Shown: piece by piece, positions 33,502 through 45,319 of the stretch
Layout of the letters: each line of letters begins with the position of its first letter
Numbering within the stretch: the stretch's first letter is position 1
Source: Aquatica leii
Taxonomy: Eukaryota > Arthropoda > Insecta > Coleoptera > Lampyridae
Reading direction: 5' to 3'
Assembly (NCBI GenBank): GCA_035610365.1
Contig: CM069432.1
Span: 231,592,532-231,656,531, forward strand
DNA: 64,000 nucleotides
Made by a program: the position numbers and the translations under genes
Notes under the pieces: generated by a model
Database searches by the model: none
Told to the model about the DNA's origin: nothing
Seen by the model: only the letters and a program-made list of their open reading frames with translations

Positions 33502-34135
33502 TTAATCTCGGAAAACTTCTGAGGTGAAACATGATCCACGATCTGCAATGATTCTTAAAGGTTTACTATACGCTCGGCAATAACTTGAAAGATCTTTCAG
33601 AACTTCCCTTGCAGTCGTTGTTTTACATGGGTACAATCGCACAAATTTACTAAACCCGTCGATGATTTCGAAAATAAACTTGTAATTCCTCTTAGATTTC
33701 TCCAGCGGACCATAGTGATCGATGTGAATAGCGTTGAATGGTAAGTTACCCTTGTTTATACTATGCATTGTTCCTTCAGGTTTGCCATATATAGGTGAGT
33801 AAACAATACATTTTATACAATTATCTATGTATTCTTTTATTACAGATTTCATACCTGGGAACCAGTAATTCCGCATGACAACTTCTTGGGGTTTCTCCGT
33901 CCCTTGGTGACCCATTTTATCATGACTCAATGCAATAATGTAGTTTATCATCTTTTCTGGTACATAGAACAACAACCGATCCTTGTACTTCCTGTAAACT
34001 AAACCATCCCTTAATTCAAATTGTTTATCTTCCTCTATATCCAGTTTTCGTTTTTTACATAAATCCCCATACATCTACTCAAAGCGTCTGCGTGTTTCAT
34101 CCGATCTCCCTTTCTATGTTCGATTTGGAAGGAGT
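33502..34135 (-). pseudogene. Gypsy RNase H remnant and integrase core
   Basis: The upstream end reads IEHRKGDRMKHADALSR, the connection after RNase H, then a 190-residue frame. That frame has the HHCC zinc finger (H51, H56, C86, C89), followed by HIDHYGPLEKS with the first catalytic Asp (119) and IIADRGSCFTSEVF with the second (178). The Glu lies downstream after a frameshift. All visible catalytic residues are intact. Confidence 0.88.
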
Positions 34136-34729
34136 AATTATTTAGTATCAGTGACCACCTTAAGATCCTTGCGTTTACTGTTTTCCTCTCCAATGTTTGT
34201 TTAAGTTCATAAAAACACTGAATCTGTTCATTTTTAAACTGAAACTGAACATTCTGCTTTAATAATTCATATAACGGACAATTTCAGAAAAATTCTTTAT
34301 AAATCGTCGGAAATATGAAACTAATCCTAGAAAACTATGTAGTTGCTTACCATTCTGTGAAACAGGATAATTCAAAACTGCTTTTGTATTCTTCTCATTT
34401 GGGGTTATTCCCTTTTTCGTAACTGTGTATCCCAAATAGTCAATTGTCGTATCTACAAAATGACATTTGTCTAGTCTTAAATGTAGCAGGTTATCCACTA
34501 AAACTTTAAATACATCTTCTAGTACTCTATGATGTTCTTCTAACGTTCCGGTTGCTATCAGCAAGTCATCCATATAAATTATTATTTTCCGTTGTTCCAA
34601 TAGATCTCTAAACGCCTGTGAAATAAATCTCATAAATGTAGAAGATTCTGTAACAAAGCTAGTTAATTGTTAATAGTCTTCTTCTATGATAATGTGATGG
34701 AATGCATTCTTTAGATCGAGTTTTGTAAA
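34136..34729 (-). pseudogene. Gypsy reverse transcriptase, palm and thumb
   Basis: FTKLDLKNAFHHIIIEE is followed by a stop and SFVTESSTFMRFISQAFRDL. The usual segment between FVT and STFMRF, which carries the FGL motif, is missing, a deletion of about 17 codons. YMDDLLIATGT has the intact catalytic pair, and HSFLGLVSYFRRFIKNF ends the thumb. The frame then passes through QCFYELKQTLERKTVNARIL: RT joins directly to the end of RNase H, so the bulk of RNase H is deleted. Confidence 0.88.
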
Positions 34730-36190
34730 TTAGCTTTTACCCTGTAGCTTATCCATTTGGTCTTGAACCGAAGGTATAGGAAAATTATCTCTCATCGTCA
34801 ATTTATTTAATTCCCTGTAGTCTACACACATACGAGGTTCTCCATTTTTCTTCCTTACCAATACCACCGGTGAACTATAGGGCGACTTACTTCTTTGCAC
34901 TATTCCTCGCTTCACAAGTAAATCTGTAACAGGCACAGCAAGCGAATCCGGTGCCTCATAACAATTTACATATAGTTGCCTAACCTTATCCTCAACTGAC
35001 TTATCTTTAATTCCTATCTTTACTGTTGACTCAACTTCATGGACATAATCTATACTTAAAACTTCATTTACAACTAGCTTCCGTTCAATTTGAGCCAATT
35101 TAAGCAATTGATGTGAAAATTCTACCTTTAAATTATTGATTTCTACAAAATCCTTACCAATCACACTATTATGACTTATTGTGTGATCCGGCACAACAAG
35201 AAATTGAAAATCTAAGCTTAAGTCCTGAACCTTTACATTGCACTTCAGTTTACCTAAGACCTCCACCTTGCTACCGTTAATGCCATAAAACCCACCTCCA
35301 ATTTTAACAATTTCCATAAGATTTACTGGAATCGAACTGTGTTTTATAAATGATACAGCGCTACCAGTATCAAATATTGCGCTTACATCTAAAACAAAAT
35401 TATTTTTTATTAGCTTAATTTGTAAAATGTGCGATTTATAACTGTTCTTTTTTTCAACCAAGTGTGATGTGCTATCTGCTTTCACAATTGTAGTTGTTTC
35501 CGTTGAATCTTTTCTATTCCTTCTACTTCTTCTTGGCTTTGTACACCTTGTCGAAAAGTGACCCATCTCATTACAATTATAACACCTCACTGTACCATGT
35601 GTGTTCCTATTTGTAACACCTGTCAAACCTACTCTATCATTACTTGTGTGTATTTGTGGTTGCATCCTTATGACTTGCTTATAACTGCCTCTTCCATTCT
35701 GACATACATTATTCATTACTCGTAACATTTCTTTTGTAGACGTAAAGTCTTTCATCCTTGCCATGTTCTGAAGTGTACTATCATCCATTCTGTCGATGAT
35801 ATACCCAACCATATCCTCCTCTGGCATTTCCAATTTGTTTCCCAGCATTACTTTAGCATGGAAATAATCTTCAAATTGTTCCTGACGTTTCCACCTTCTC
35901 GCCTCGAACTTCTTCATCATAACTGTTTTCTGAGGTTTAGCAGTAAAATTGTTTTCGAGTTCTGATTTAATTCTTTCCCAGTTCATACTGATATGTGCTA
36001 ATTTCGAATGATACCAATATTTTGTACACTTGTTAATTTGCCAACTATAATACAGTGCATTACAGAATCGCTTACCCCATAAGCAGCTTGTACGGCCTTC
36101 GTTCTTTTTATAAACGATGTCACATCCACATTGTCATTTTGTCCATCGAATGTAGGAAGTAACTCTGCTATTTCCTTGTTGCTAAACAAT
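34730..36190 (-). pseudogene. Gypsy gag-protease-RT N-terminus
   Basis: The 418-codon frame (34730-35986) carries gag residues, a CCHC zinc knuckle (CYNCNEMGHFSTRC, residues 135-148), a basic tail, an aspartic protease with DTGSA at 206-210, and the start of RT (YSSPVVLVRKKNGEPRMCVD). Gag and pol are in one frame, as in mag-like Gypsy elements. Upstream, 35998-36189 holds more gag (LLPTFDGQNDNVDVTSFIKR) in a shifted frame. A stop after GKS at 34730 ends the frame within RT. Confidence 0.88.
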
Positions 36191-36469
36191 TGACTATCCC
36201 TCGAACCCTCTGGAGTTGACGTTCCTCCAACAATGCATCAGTTGCTACTACTTTCTGCTATAGCTGCCCGAACTGTTGCTTGAATAATCTCATCGATTGA
36301 GACTGTAGCTTGATCAAACTAAAGCTGACTGTACGATTTTTCCGGTTCCGACATAGTGATAATAACGAGTGTAAACGGCACTGTTAGTTTTCTTTACTAT
36401 ACGGACCACGCGGTTATAGGTTAAATTCGATTTCAAACTTATTTTAAAATTCGGCGTATCGCACGACCA

Positions 36470-36487
36470 AATCCCACTTCTGATAAC
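36470..36487 (-). other. Gypsy primer-binding site, tRNA-Leu-like
   Basis: Directly inside the 5' LTR the minus strand reads TATCAGAAGTGGGATT. This is close to the complement of an animal tRNA-Leu 3' end (TGTCAGAAGTGGGAT). Position and match support priming by tRNA-Leu. Confidence 0.6.
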
Positions 36488-36622
36488 TGTTAGGACGGAT
36501 AAATTCAAAATAAGTGTAATTTTATTTCGTTTGTCATATACAATCATCAACTTCCCGACTTAATCTAAATAACATCATACCAACTTAACTTTTAGCGGGT
36601 TATTCAAATTTATTTTATAGCA
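36488..36622 (-). repeat. Gypsy 5' LTR
   Basis: Begins TGTTAGGACGG and ends TTATAGCA on the plus strand. Matches 32690-32835. Confidence 0.85.
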
Positions 36623-36626
36623 GTAT

Positions 36627-39600
36627 ACAGTTTTGCAGATCAAAAACACCGCATAAACACGCTTAACTTAAAAAAAAACAACACACTAATGTTGGCAGAA
36701 GTGTAGATCTTTGCTTTCTTTTTGTTAAGTTTTTTATTAAAACAACAATTTATTACTAATGGCATACAAGTGTTCTTGTAATTTTCAATTTAAATCGTTT
36801 GATATTTTTTGTTCTATCTTACAGTAAATACGCTTTTTTGTTTTGTTTTAATTTTAATTGGTTAAATTTTAGTTTAATATTTAAAAAAACGCATTTTAAT
36901 ATACTGCACAACCAATAAAAAATTTATATTGACTGCTCTTAAAATAAAAAAGTTATATGAGTGTTTTATGCAAAGTATTTAACCGTTAAGAATAAAAAGT
37001 CTCAATTAAGAACTTGCATATTTTTTTAAATAATAAGTAATATATAATAAAATTTATGAGTTAGAGACGTTAATAATTGATGTTGAGTAAATACGATTAA
37101 AAAACAAAAATAATCTAAAACATTGAATTTCGTTATCACAGCTACTAAATATACTTTTTAAAAGTTGTAATTTTAATGGTCACTCGGTTACAAATAAATT
37201 AATATTTTTTGTAGTTGTATTTTATCATACACACAAACCGACATTTCACATTTATCCTTAGAACGAAAAGGGCGTATTTTGATGCAAATGTTACATGCAA
37301 TCTTTTATCTGTCTGTAAATATTAATGTGATCATTAAAAGAAAATTTATAATGCACAATGTGGTTCATATTATTTCAGCTTTTATAATTTATGTTATACA
37401 TCATACATTAATTAAACAGTAATTTTTGTTAAATATCAACTGCAATTAATGTACATACTCAAGAATATTGTCCGGTTTGCATAGTTCAATTAACACTGAG
37501 ATGCGATTGAAATTAAACTTTTTATCACATAAAATGCTTTGTCTAAGTTGACTATGCAATTATTGTTCTACGATTAATATGGAATTATACATGTTCATCT
37601 TTTGAGAAATTGGACCACCAAAAAAATTCATTATTATGTATGGAAATTGTTTTCAAAATTCCCAACAATTATAATTAGGGATTTAATTACAAATTACAAT
37701 ATTAATTAAATACCTTGTTTTGCTTTAAGGTTTTTTGTTATGTGGATTGAATTAACCGTCACATATTTTTTGATGCGTACACTTAATAGAACGATTACAT
37801 TAAGCTGTACGTTATGTAACAATTTAACATTAAAAAATGTAATTGATTGATTATTGCAATTTTTAATTAAACATGTTTTTGATAATGATGCAATTAATAA
37901 TCATCAATCCCCCAATTAAGCAAATTAAGTAGGTCATCCAATCAAGTTTCGTCTGCTTACGAGCAACCAATGCGTGCAGGAGAGTTAAGCGAAAGTAAAT
38001 GAATTAAAATCAAATGAATTAGTAGAGGTCTGTACATTTTAATATGGTAATGGCGCCGACGGTTACTTTCAAACTGCTTATGTTATTGCAGTTTTCTAAA
38101 AATTCCATTCGAGATAATTTTTGCTTTTAAATACATAGTATAAAATTTTGTACAACCTGTTGAATTAACGCGTAACAAATTAACACTTTTTGCGGCATTT
38201 CTTTTAAGCAAATCGTGCTTTGTAAATATTTGTTTGCTTATATATTTATTAAGTTCAAAAATTCACAAAACCGCGAGTATTGTAAAGTACTTTTATATGT
38301 ATGTTGTAATTAAAAGTAAAAAAAAAAATATGGAATAAAAAACTTATTGAATAACAATTGTGTAGTAATTTTAAGCTTGTTATCTTGTAATGATCGCATT
38401 CATTTTTACTAAACGTCTTTAAAAGTAAATCCACCAAATAAAAAAGACTAATGCTCTGTACTTAGTCCACGTCAGTACAATACTCAAAGCTTTTTATCAT
38501 GCATACAAATTATGACATGTTGAAATTCGATGACCCATGAACTTGTCGTTAGGAAAAATTAGCATCTTTGACAAACAGCATTTTAACTTATAGCTACATC
38601 ACCAACAGTAATGTTCTCTTTGCATAAATTTTATATAATATACTGAATATAATATTTTTTTTTACTTTTATGTTCGAGTTTTTAGTGTATAGAAAGCCGA
38701 AGAAATCTTCATTCATAAATCAAGGTAAACATAAACGGAAATGTTCTTATATCAATTTTTATTAAGTCGAAAAGGTCAAACACCCACAATTAAAATTTTC
38801 AATAAATTAGCCGAAAAAGTTACATCTTAATTTGTAATTCATTATTATAAGTTGTTGATCAAAATTAGGACGTTTGTGGGAGGTTTTTTTAATAATACAA
38901 TGGGACATTGGTTTCACCGCGCTAATAATTCTTAATACCACAATGTAATCAAAATAAATGACGGGTTGTTTTAACAAAAAAATCTCTTCGAAAACTTTAT
39001 TTTTTTGTTTGTATTTTATTTTAATTATAGCTTTAGCTTGCGTTGGGTGGAGATAACCCATATTGCTGCGAGCCTGCGATGGACGTAATGATTATGTATT
39101 CAGATATTAAGATAAAAGTATCTTCTCTACGTTTTGTATAAACTTTATGTTAATGACACTTTATGTTAAAACAATAACTTATTCAGACGGCAATCACAAA
39201 GTACTTGAGAATAATACATCTTACCAAATATTTTTGACATTTAACACCTGCTGCGTGAATTGTAATTCTTTTATTGCACTACAGTTACGAAAACGAGACA
39301 GCTACTCTACTGAACCTGAACTAGATTTTGTTTTTGGATACAAATACAATTTTTAGAATTAATAAATTAATTTTTTTATACATTTCGTAAAAATGGAAAT
39401 TATCTGGCGCCATTGTTATTGACATTATTTCTATGAATCAAAGAATTTTAATTTTCTTTATGCTTTCTAAGAACAGTCAATGTAAACTTACTGGCTATTT
39501 ATTTTTAAAAACATAATTTGAATTTAAAACTAATAGTACAAAGAAAATTAAATGACTAATACTTACAGTCATGAAATGTATTTATGGTTTTTAAGTAAAA

Positions 39601-39828
39601 AAAGTTAACTATATTTTTGTGAATAGCTACACAATAAAAAATATCTAAAAATCCTTAAAAATCTATTATGAGTCACTAATTTTTTTACAAAAGGAATTTT
39701 GTTATTCAACCGCAAAAACACAAAACAATTGACAGATTTCTAAGTAAAATTTCCGTTTTGTACTAGAGCCCTAAACGGCTGTCACTACATGCTTCTAGAT
39801 ATTTTGGTTTTTATTATTATAATTATAA
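36627..39828. other. AT-rich spacer
   Basis: 3.2 kb without a recognisable gene. Frames at 38255-38437, 38807-39061 and 39147-39356 have no domain. Confidence 0.55.
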
Positions 39829-39961
39829 TAGTATATTAAGAAATTAGTGGCTTATGGAACGCTATTATCGCACGCGTCCAAGTTTGCAAAACGAGGCGCG
39901 CAGCGCCGAGTTTTGCAATGGACAAGTGCGATAATAGGCCATAAGCCACGAATTTCTTATA
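39829..39961. repeat. Long near-perfect palindrome (foldback)
   Basis: Arms of about 60 bp mirror each other: the left has AAGAAATTAGTGGCTTATGG, CTATTATCGCAC and GCAAAAC, and the right has GTTTTGC, GTGCGATAATAG and CCATAAGCCACGAATTTCTT in complement. The centre is a GC-rich self-complementary core, GGCGCGCAGCGCC. Probably a foldback MITE or the tip of the adjoining element. Confidence 0.8.
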
Positions 39962-40311
39962 CTATTTTTTCTATTTTACCCCATTCTTAACAGATTTAAC
40001 AGAAAATAAATAATTCTAAAATTGCATAATTTTTTTAATATTTATTAAATTTAAGTTGGTAACGTTCATCTCACTTATTTGACAGATTTGACATTTGAAT
40101 TAAGAATGAAAACTTAAAATTAATATCAAAAAGCACCTAGTTTGCTTTCGTTTTCTGCAATCGAAGGTTCATGCCCACTTTACTATATCTTATTATAGAT
40201 TACGCAATGCCAAGTACCAGTGGATTGGTAATGGTAATTTGCCACCAAAAAGGTTTGATTTGTATATGGTGTAAATTGAAGGTTATAACTTGTAAGTTTT
40301 TCTTATAGTCA

Positions 40312-40539
40312 TTGCAAAATCAACGATGTATCATAAAGAATACAAACCTACAGGAACTATTACAAGTTCCCACTATTGAGACGGTTCTCCAAATAAGTTT
40401 GTTTTATATAGATGAATGTTGCTTACATGAAGGCCGCAAACAAAAGTGTCGACGAAACCATACAAGAAAACGACAGGCATTTCTTGATAGTTTAACAACA
40501 GAATTAAAAACCATTTATAATTTTATAATCTGGTTTTGA
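40312..40539 (+). other. Unassigned 75-codon frame
   Basis: The frame has a Cys/His-containing middle (CCLHEGRKQKCRRNH). No family recognised. It lies in the unit that also holds the Crypton-like fragment and might be part of it. Confidence 0.25.
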
Positions 40540-40888
40540 GCAAGATTTTGTTCATGATTATCATAAAGAAATGAATACATGATGTATATGATTCCTTATT
40601 TTTAAGATAATTTATCGGTTTTGTGTTTACTTATGTCCGTATTATTTATTATTTGTTATACAAAATCTTATAATCTCTACGACTTTGTCATTTGTAAATA
40701 TATGATTTATGTTAATAAACATTCTGAATTTTACTTTCGAATTTACTCCCTCAAACTGCTAATTGTTTGTGAAGTCGGTTTAATCATCCCACTCATTATT
40801 AATAATTGGGTCAAAAATAAACGTGACATAGGTAAGATACTTCACCGCAAAGTAATTTATAGAAAAAATCCATTATTTTGAATATTTG

Positions 40889-41142
40889 CAAATGCTAACT
40901 TTAAATACGCTAGGCATCTTTTTCACAAATTTGCATCAAGTTATTTGAAACTTGCTGTTTATAAATTAAAATCCTGTACAAACATAAAAAATAATATTGA
41001 TATATTAAAGTATAATAAATAAATTACGTATTTGAAGAGATGGTCCGAGAGGTTTCAACCAAAAAAATCAAAAATATTAGAAGCAGGAGATATTGACTGC
41101 TTCCTTCGAGATGCTGATGATCACCAGTTGGTCTCACCTATT
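40889..41142 (+). pseudogene. Crypton-like tyrosine recombinase fragment
   Basis: One frame reads HKFASSYLKLAVYKLKSC, NNIDILKYNK, a stop, then ITYLKRWSERFQPKKSKILE and AGDIDCFLRDADDHQL. This resembles the N-terminal SAM-like domain of Crypton/KIAA1958-type tyrosine recombinases, where KPKKSK is followed by a helix with FL-x-APD and then the catalytic domain. The frame ends at VSPI-stop, before any catalytic Arg or Tyr. Family call is from pattern memory only. Confidence 0.5.
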
Positions 41143-41819
41143 TAACATTTAAATTTAAAACATTTGAATTTAAAAATTAATATTAAAAAGCACTTACACA
41201 GAAAATAATGTTATTTGTGTTGTTACATAAAGCTGTAGGTTATGTGTTATTTTAGTTTCTATGCCTGTCATGCGTAATAAAAGTTTGAATACACTTCTGT
41301 CCTTTGCTTCTGTCTTGTGTCCTCATTCAAACATTCGCGTATTTTAAAAAAATAAACGTTCATGCTTGGTAAAATAATCGATTACATAATTTACGTTACA
41401 ATCTGCCATTTTAATCATACAAATTCAATACTTATGTTCAATACCGTGTACCAACCTTAAAAAACAAAAAAAGCAGTGAAAAAAAGTGTTGCGTGAAAAA
41501 AAGTAACTCAGTAAAGCACTCAACTGACGTCATCACAGTATCGAAATGTTGACAATAAATGGGTAAAATAGAAAAAAGATTTAATAGTATTGTGTATAGT
41601 TAGGTTTAGCAGATACTATAACTACACATTTTGTTATGTAAATATTAGGGTAAATAGGCGTATCGGCAACGATGAAATTTTTTAATAAGAGTGCGTTATC
41701 AAAAAGTTTAACAAACAATTTAATTATTATTGTGCCCATTCTCCACTTTGAGGGATCTATGTTATATAGAATTACACAGTAATAATTATAAGTTTTGGAG
41801 GAATTTATATCCATACTTC

Positions 41820-42170
41820 ATAGTAAAACCATTTAAATTAAAAAGAGAGAAAAAAAAGAAAGAAATAGTTTATTCGAATGTAGTAAACATAATCGGTCTA
41901 CGAGAAGCTGGATTATCCATTTGCGATGTTGTTGGTCGTGTAGGACGTAGTGTTGCTACAATTTCTCTGTACTGGAAAAGATTGCCAGAAAATAATGAGG
42001 AACAAAGTTGTGAAAATTGTGATGCTCGGGTTTTGCCTTTTCGGGACCAATTTACGTCGACCAGAGAAATGATAGATGGAGAGGTGTAATTCACCAACAA
42101 ATTTTTATACAATCTGTTTATAGAAGAATTTAATCATTTGGGCGTTGGGCGTTATTATTATTTTATAAAT
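41820..42170 (+). pseudogene. Tc1-like transposase, N-terminal fragment
   Basis: VVNIIGLREAGLSICDVVGR, VGRSVATISLYWKR and LPFRDQFTSTREMIDG are the two helix-turn-helix parts of a Tc1-like transposase. After a frameshift near 42085, HQQIFIQSVYRRI continues the linker. The start at 41730 is arbitrary: similarity begins near 41870. It is cut off near 42170, where the BEL/Pao gag begins. No TIR was found, and the family differs from the Tc1 copy at 14748. Confidence 0.75.
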
Positions 42171-42222
42171 CAGGTGTTTTAGTTTGCATTTAATTTTATT
42201 GCAATTATTTATTATTTAATGA

Positions 42223-43125
42223 AATGTCGAACAAACTCGATAAATACGTATTACAAAGCAACATTGCGCTTAATAGATTAAAAGATCATTAAAATCCGGG
42301 ATAGCCGCTGATGAAGATGAAATACAGAAACTAGTATTTAATGCCAGATCCTCATTGGTAGATACAGTTTACAACGAATTCGAAACTACCCATAATGAAA
42401 TCGTTGGCTTAATAAAAGAAGAAGATTTTGAAATTCACCATGCAATACGCAGTGAAGCTGTTGCTACATATTTTAATATAAAAGCCGCATATTACAAATC
42501 AGTTCAGTCTATTGCAGAATCGAGTGGTAGTAATTGTGCAACCAACTAAAATCCAAATAAGTTTAACGTCAAGTTAGCAAAAATTGTTATTCCTAACTAT
42601 TCTGGTAATTTAAAAGAGTGGCAAGCTTTCTTTAATTTGTCCAACTCGCTAGTACATGAAAACCATGCGTTAAAATCGAAAAGTTTCATCACTTGATGAC
42701 TTCACTAGTTGGCAAAACTTATAACCTAATTAAAGGTCTCCCGATCGTAGAACACAACTACGATACAGCTTATGACACTCTTAAAAAACGCTATCAAAAC
42801 AAAAGGCATTAGCAACAGCTTATTATCAGCAACGTCAAAACGTGCAAGCGTTGCAAAAAGTATCCGCTACAGACTTACGAGTAATTTTAGATACTTTTAA
42901 CGAAAACGTTGAAGCCTTAAAGGCGCTTAGTTTTCCTGTCAAACATTGGGACTTTTTATTATTCAATTTGTTGTTACAAAAGTTAGATGAAAAAACGCGC
43001 ACCGTTTTTCTGATTGAACATAGTAAGTACGACTTACCATCATACAACCAATTGATAGACCCTATTGCATTTAAGCTATTCCGAGAAAAGAAATTCGGAA
43101 AATCAAGTAATAGATTCGACTTCCA
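42223..43125 (+). pseudogene. BEL/Pao gag
   Basis: Begins MSNKLDKYVLQSNIALNRLK; frameshifts follow. Recognisable pieces include TVYNEFETTHNEIVGLIKEE, KIVIPNYSGNLKEWQAFFNL, NYDTAYDTLKKRYQNK in a shifted frame, and VSATDLRVILDTFNENVEAL with SFPVKHWDFLLFNLLLQKLD, the conserved gag block of BEL/Pao. At least four frame breaks. Confidence 0.82.
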
Positions 43126-43189
43126 AGCAGCTCTAATTAACCAGAATCAGAAAATAAGTGTCATCACTAATACCCTTACGCCCAAGCTT

Positions 43190-43900
43190 ACAACAGTACT
43201 TTTGTCTACCACCGTGGTACATATTAAAGATATGAGAGGCAACTTTCAAACCGCACGTGTGCTCATCGATTCGGCAGTATGGCAAATTTTATTTCGGAAT
43301 CCTTTCTACATAAATTGGGATTAAAAAGTACTAAAGCAACACTTACAATTCAAGGATTAAATAGTATATCCTCTCAATGCGCCAGTGAAGTAACATCTTG
43401 TCATATTAAACCAACGGAACAATCGCAACCTGCTTTCGATTTTAAAGCCGTCGTCGTTAAGCAAATATGTGCAAATCAACCGCAGATGCCTCTTAATACA
43501 CATACATACACATAAAAAATTTAAAGCTTGCAGATCCACAATTTAATGTACCTGCACTAGTGGATTTACTTGTTGGGATTGAGTTAACCCCTTATATATT
43601 AAATAATACGCGTATTGTTGGCACCTGTTGCTATTAATAGTATTTTTGGATGGGTACTACAAGGCAAATCCAATAACTCACAATATAACAAAGATCTTTC
43701 TTCATTCCAAACGTTAAATTATTATACATCGCTACACACTTCATTAGCTCTAAGTTTACAAAGATTTTGGGATGTAGAGCATATCAAATCAACTTTTCCA
43801 GTGTTGACAACAGAAGAAAAAAAATGCGAAGATCATTTTAAAAATACAGTCCAACACTCCGAAGAAGGTAGATTTATTGTGAATTTGCCGTTTAAATAAC
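43190..43900 (+). pseudogene. BEL/Pao aspartic protease and linker
   Basis: GNFQTARVLIDSA has the retropepsin active-site position with DSA in place of DTG or DSG. A frameshift follows, then ANFISESFLHKLGLKST and SISSQCASEVTSCHIKP. Downstream VPALVDLLVGIELTPYIL and INSIFGWVLQGKSNN, the conserved block before RT, and HFKNTVQHSEEGRFIVNLPF. Confidence 0.8.
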
Positions 43901-44428
43901 CAAAACTAATTTTGGGTCACTCTAAGTCTCAAGTATTACGTCGATCCTTTTATTAGAAATAAGACTTCTTAGTGATTCTGTCTTATACGCGAATTATTCC
44001 GAATTCATGAAAATCTACTTATAGTCTAATCATATGGCGCTAATTTCAAATTCTGAACTTATAAATGAACACGCTTACTACATTCCGCATCATTGTATAC
44101 ACCGACCAGAAAGCTCATCTACCAAACTGAGAGTTGTGTTCGACGCGTCCGCTAAGGCATCTACATGACTTTTGCTAAACGACACGTTAATGATAGGACC
44201 TAAATTTCAAAAGGATACTGCTTCGATTCTATTAAATTTTCGCTGTTTTCGTATCTAGTTCACTTTACTTAGCCAACCGCGCAATACAAGAATTAGCAAC
44301 AACCTATCAATCGCAATACGAAAACGCGTCGTTTGTACTTCAGCATGCAATTTATGTTGGTGATATAGTATATGGAGCTGAAAATGTTTATTCAGCAATA
44401 ACACTGCAACACGAGCTAATTCAATTAA
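43901..44428 (+). pseudogene. BEL/Pao reverse transcriptase, first part
   Basis: SNSELINEHAYYIPHHCIHR and TKLRVVFDASAKAS are RT fingers and palm. LANRAIQELATTYQSQYENA leads to the catalytic box, which reads YVGDIVYGAENV, so the first Asp of the YVDD pair is Gly. Stops and frameshifts are frequent. The frame is cut at the TTAA at 44425-44428. Confidence 0.82.
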
Positions 44429-44721
44429 CTTTCGGATTACCAAGCAATTTTTGAGGCGCCGATTATCAAATGGGGTCAGATTTGACCCCAAGTTTTTTTT
44501 TTCTTATTTTGTAAAGAAAAACCGATTAATTTGTAATGGTAACCTTTACTAATATTTTAAATTAACATTAGATTTTATGTAAACTAATAAAAATATAAAA
44601 ATAAAATGTAAACATAATTTAGTGAGGGCAACAACTATTACATATTATTGTAGTTTTTTTCTCGCAATGTTGTTTACATACAAAGAGTTTGCACTATTCA
44701 CATGTTTCCGATCATTTTTTG

Positions 44722-45315
44722 TCATTTTGGGCGAGCGATAGTTTCGTCTTGCGGTCCCACTTCCTCTGGTTCTGTCTTTGCCAAAACCATCCCTATGGCA
44801 TTCTGCAAATGTCTTGGTAATCCCTGAAGTGTACGTTTTTTGATATGTGGGATTACTAATTCAAACCCAAGTTTTTGCAAAAATAATCTCCTTTGGGATG
44901 TTTTCCCTTTTTCAAAATTTCTAAATTTCGTAGTGTATAGAATAAATGCATTCATGGCAGTAATATCAAGGAAATTAAAAAATAGAACAAAAGGCCAGCG
45001 ATTTGTATTTCTTCTGCATGAGTATTCCTTCACCATTTTATCGACGCTGTCCACAGCTCCTTTGCAGCTATTATAGTCCAAAATAGCTTGCGGTTTGTAA
45101 CTGAGGTCTTTTCCGGACAATTCCAAATCTTGGTGTTGCGTTGAAAGTAGCATAACGCTTCTATATTTTTTAGGTACGTAAAATACTAAAATTGTGTCTT
45201 TTCCATATAGAATTTCGCTTGAGTATTCTGCTCGACTTCTTTTTGGCAAAAATTCTTTTGGTATTTCTCTACGTGTTTTACGAATTGTTCCGGTCAAGGT
45301 TTTTATTGCTGCAGT
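44722..45315 (-). pseudogene. piggyBac transposase, C-terminal part
   Basis: From the LTR boundary the frame gives KTLTGTIRKTRREIPKEFLP, VFYVPKKYRSVMLLSTQHQD, then YNSCKGAVDSVDKMVKEYSC with the third catalytic Asp, RRNTNRWPFVLFFNFLDITA and a tail ending ETIARPK. The tail lacks the usual Cys-rich C-terminal zinc finger, as in some PGBD4-like proteins. One base appears lost between the LTR duplication and KTLTG. Confidence 0.88.
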
Positions 45316-45319
45316 AGCT

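Larger units (their letters stand above)
32690..36622 (-). mobile_element. Gypsy (Ty3) retrotransposon with short LTRs
   Basis: Two direct LTRs of 135-146 bp flank a gag-pol region on the minus strand. GTAT occurs at 32686-32689 and 36623-36626, a 4-bp target duplication. Gag with a zinc knuckle, protease, RT, part of RNase H and integrase follow in Gypsy order. The LTRs are alike apart from a 13-bp and a 7-bp indel. There are two stops in RT, one frameshift in integrase, and two in-pol deletions. At 3.9 kb it is short for the family, in line with the deletions. Confidence 0.92.
39962..41577. mobile_element. Region bounded by TTTTTTCTATTTTACCC inverted repeats
   Basis: TTTTTTCTATTTTACCCC near 39966 faces GGGTAAAATAGAAAAAA near 41560. 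Inside, blocks at about 40088 and 41160 (CATTTGAATT...AAAATTAATAT...AAAAGCAC) form a direct repeat that brackets a Crypton-like fragment. I infer one mobile unit or a nest of two. Its termini are not proven. Confidence 0.45.
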
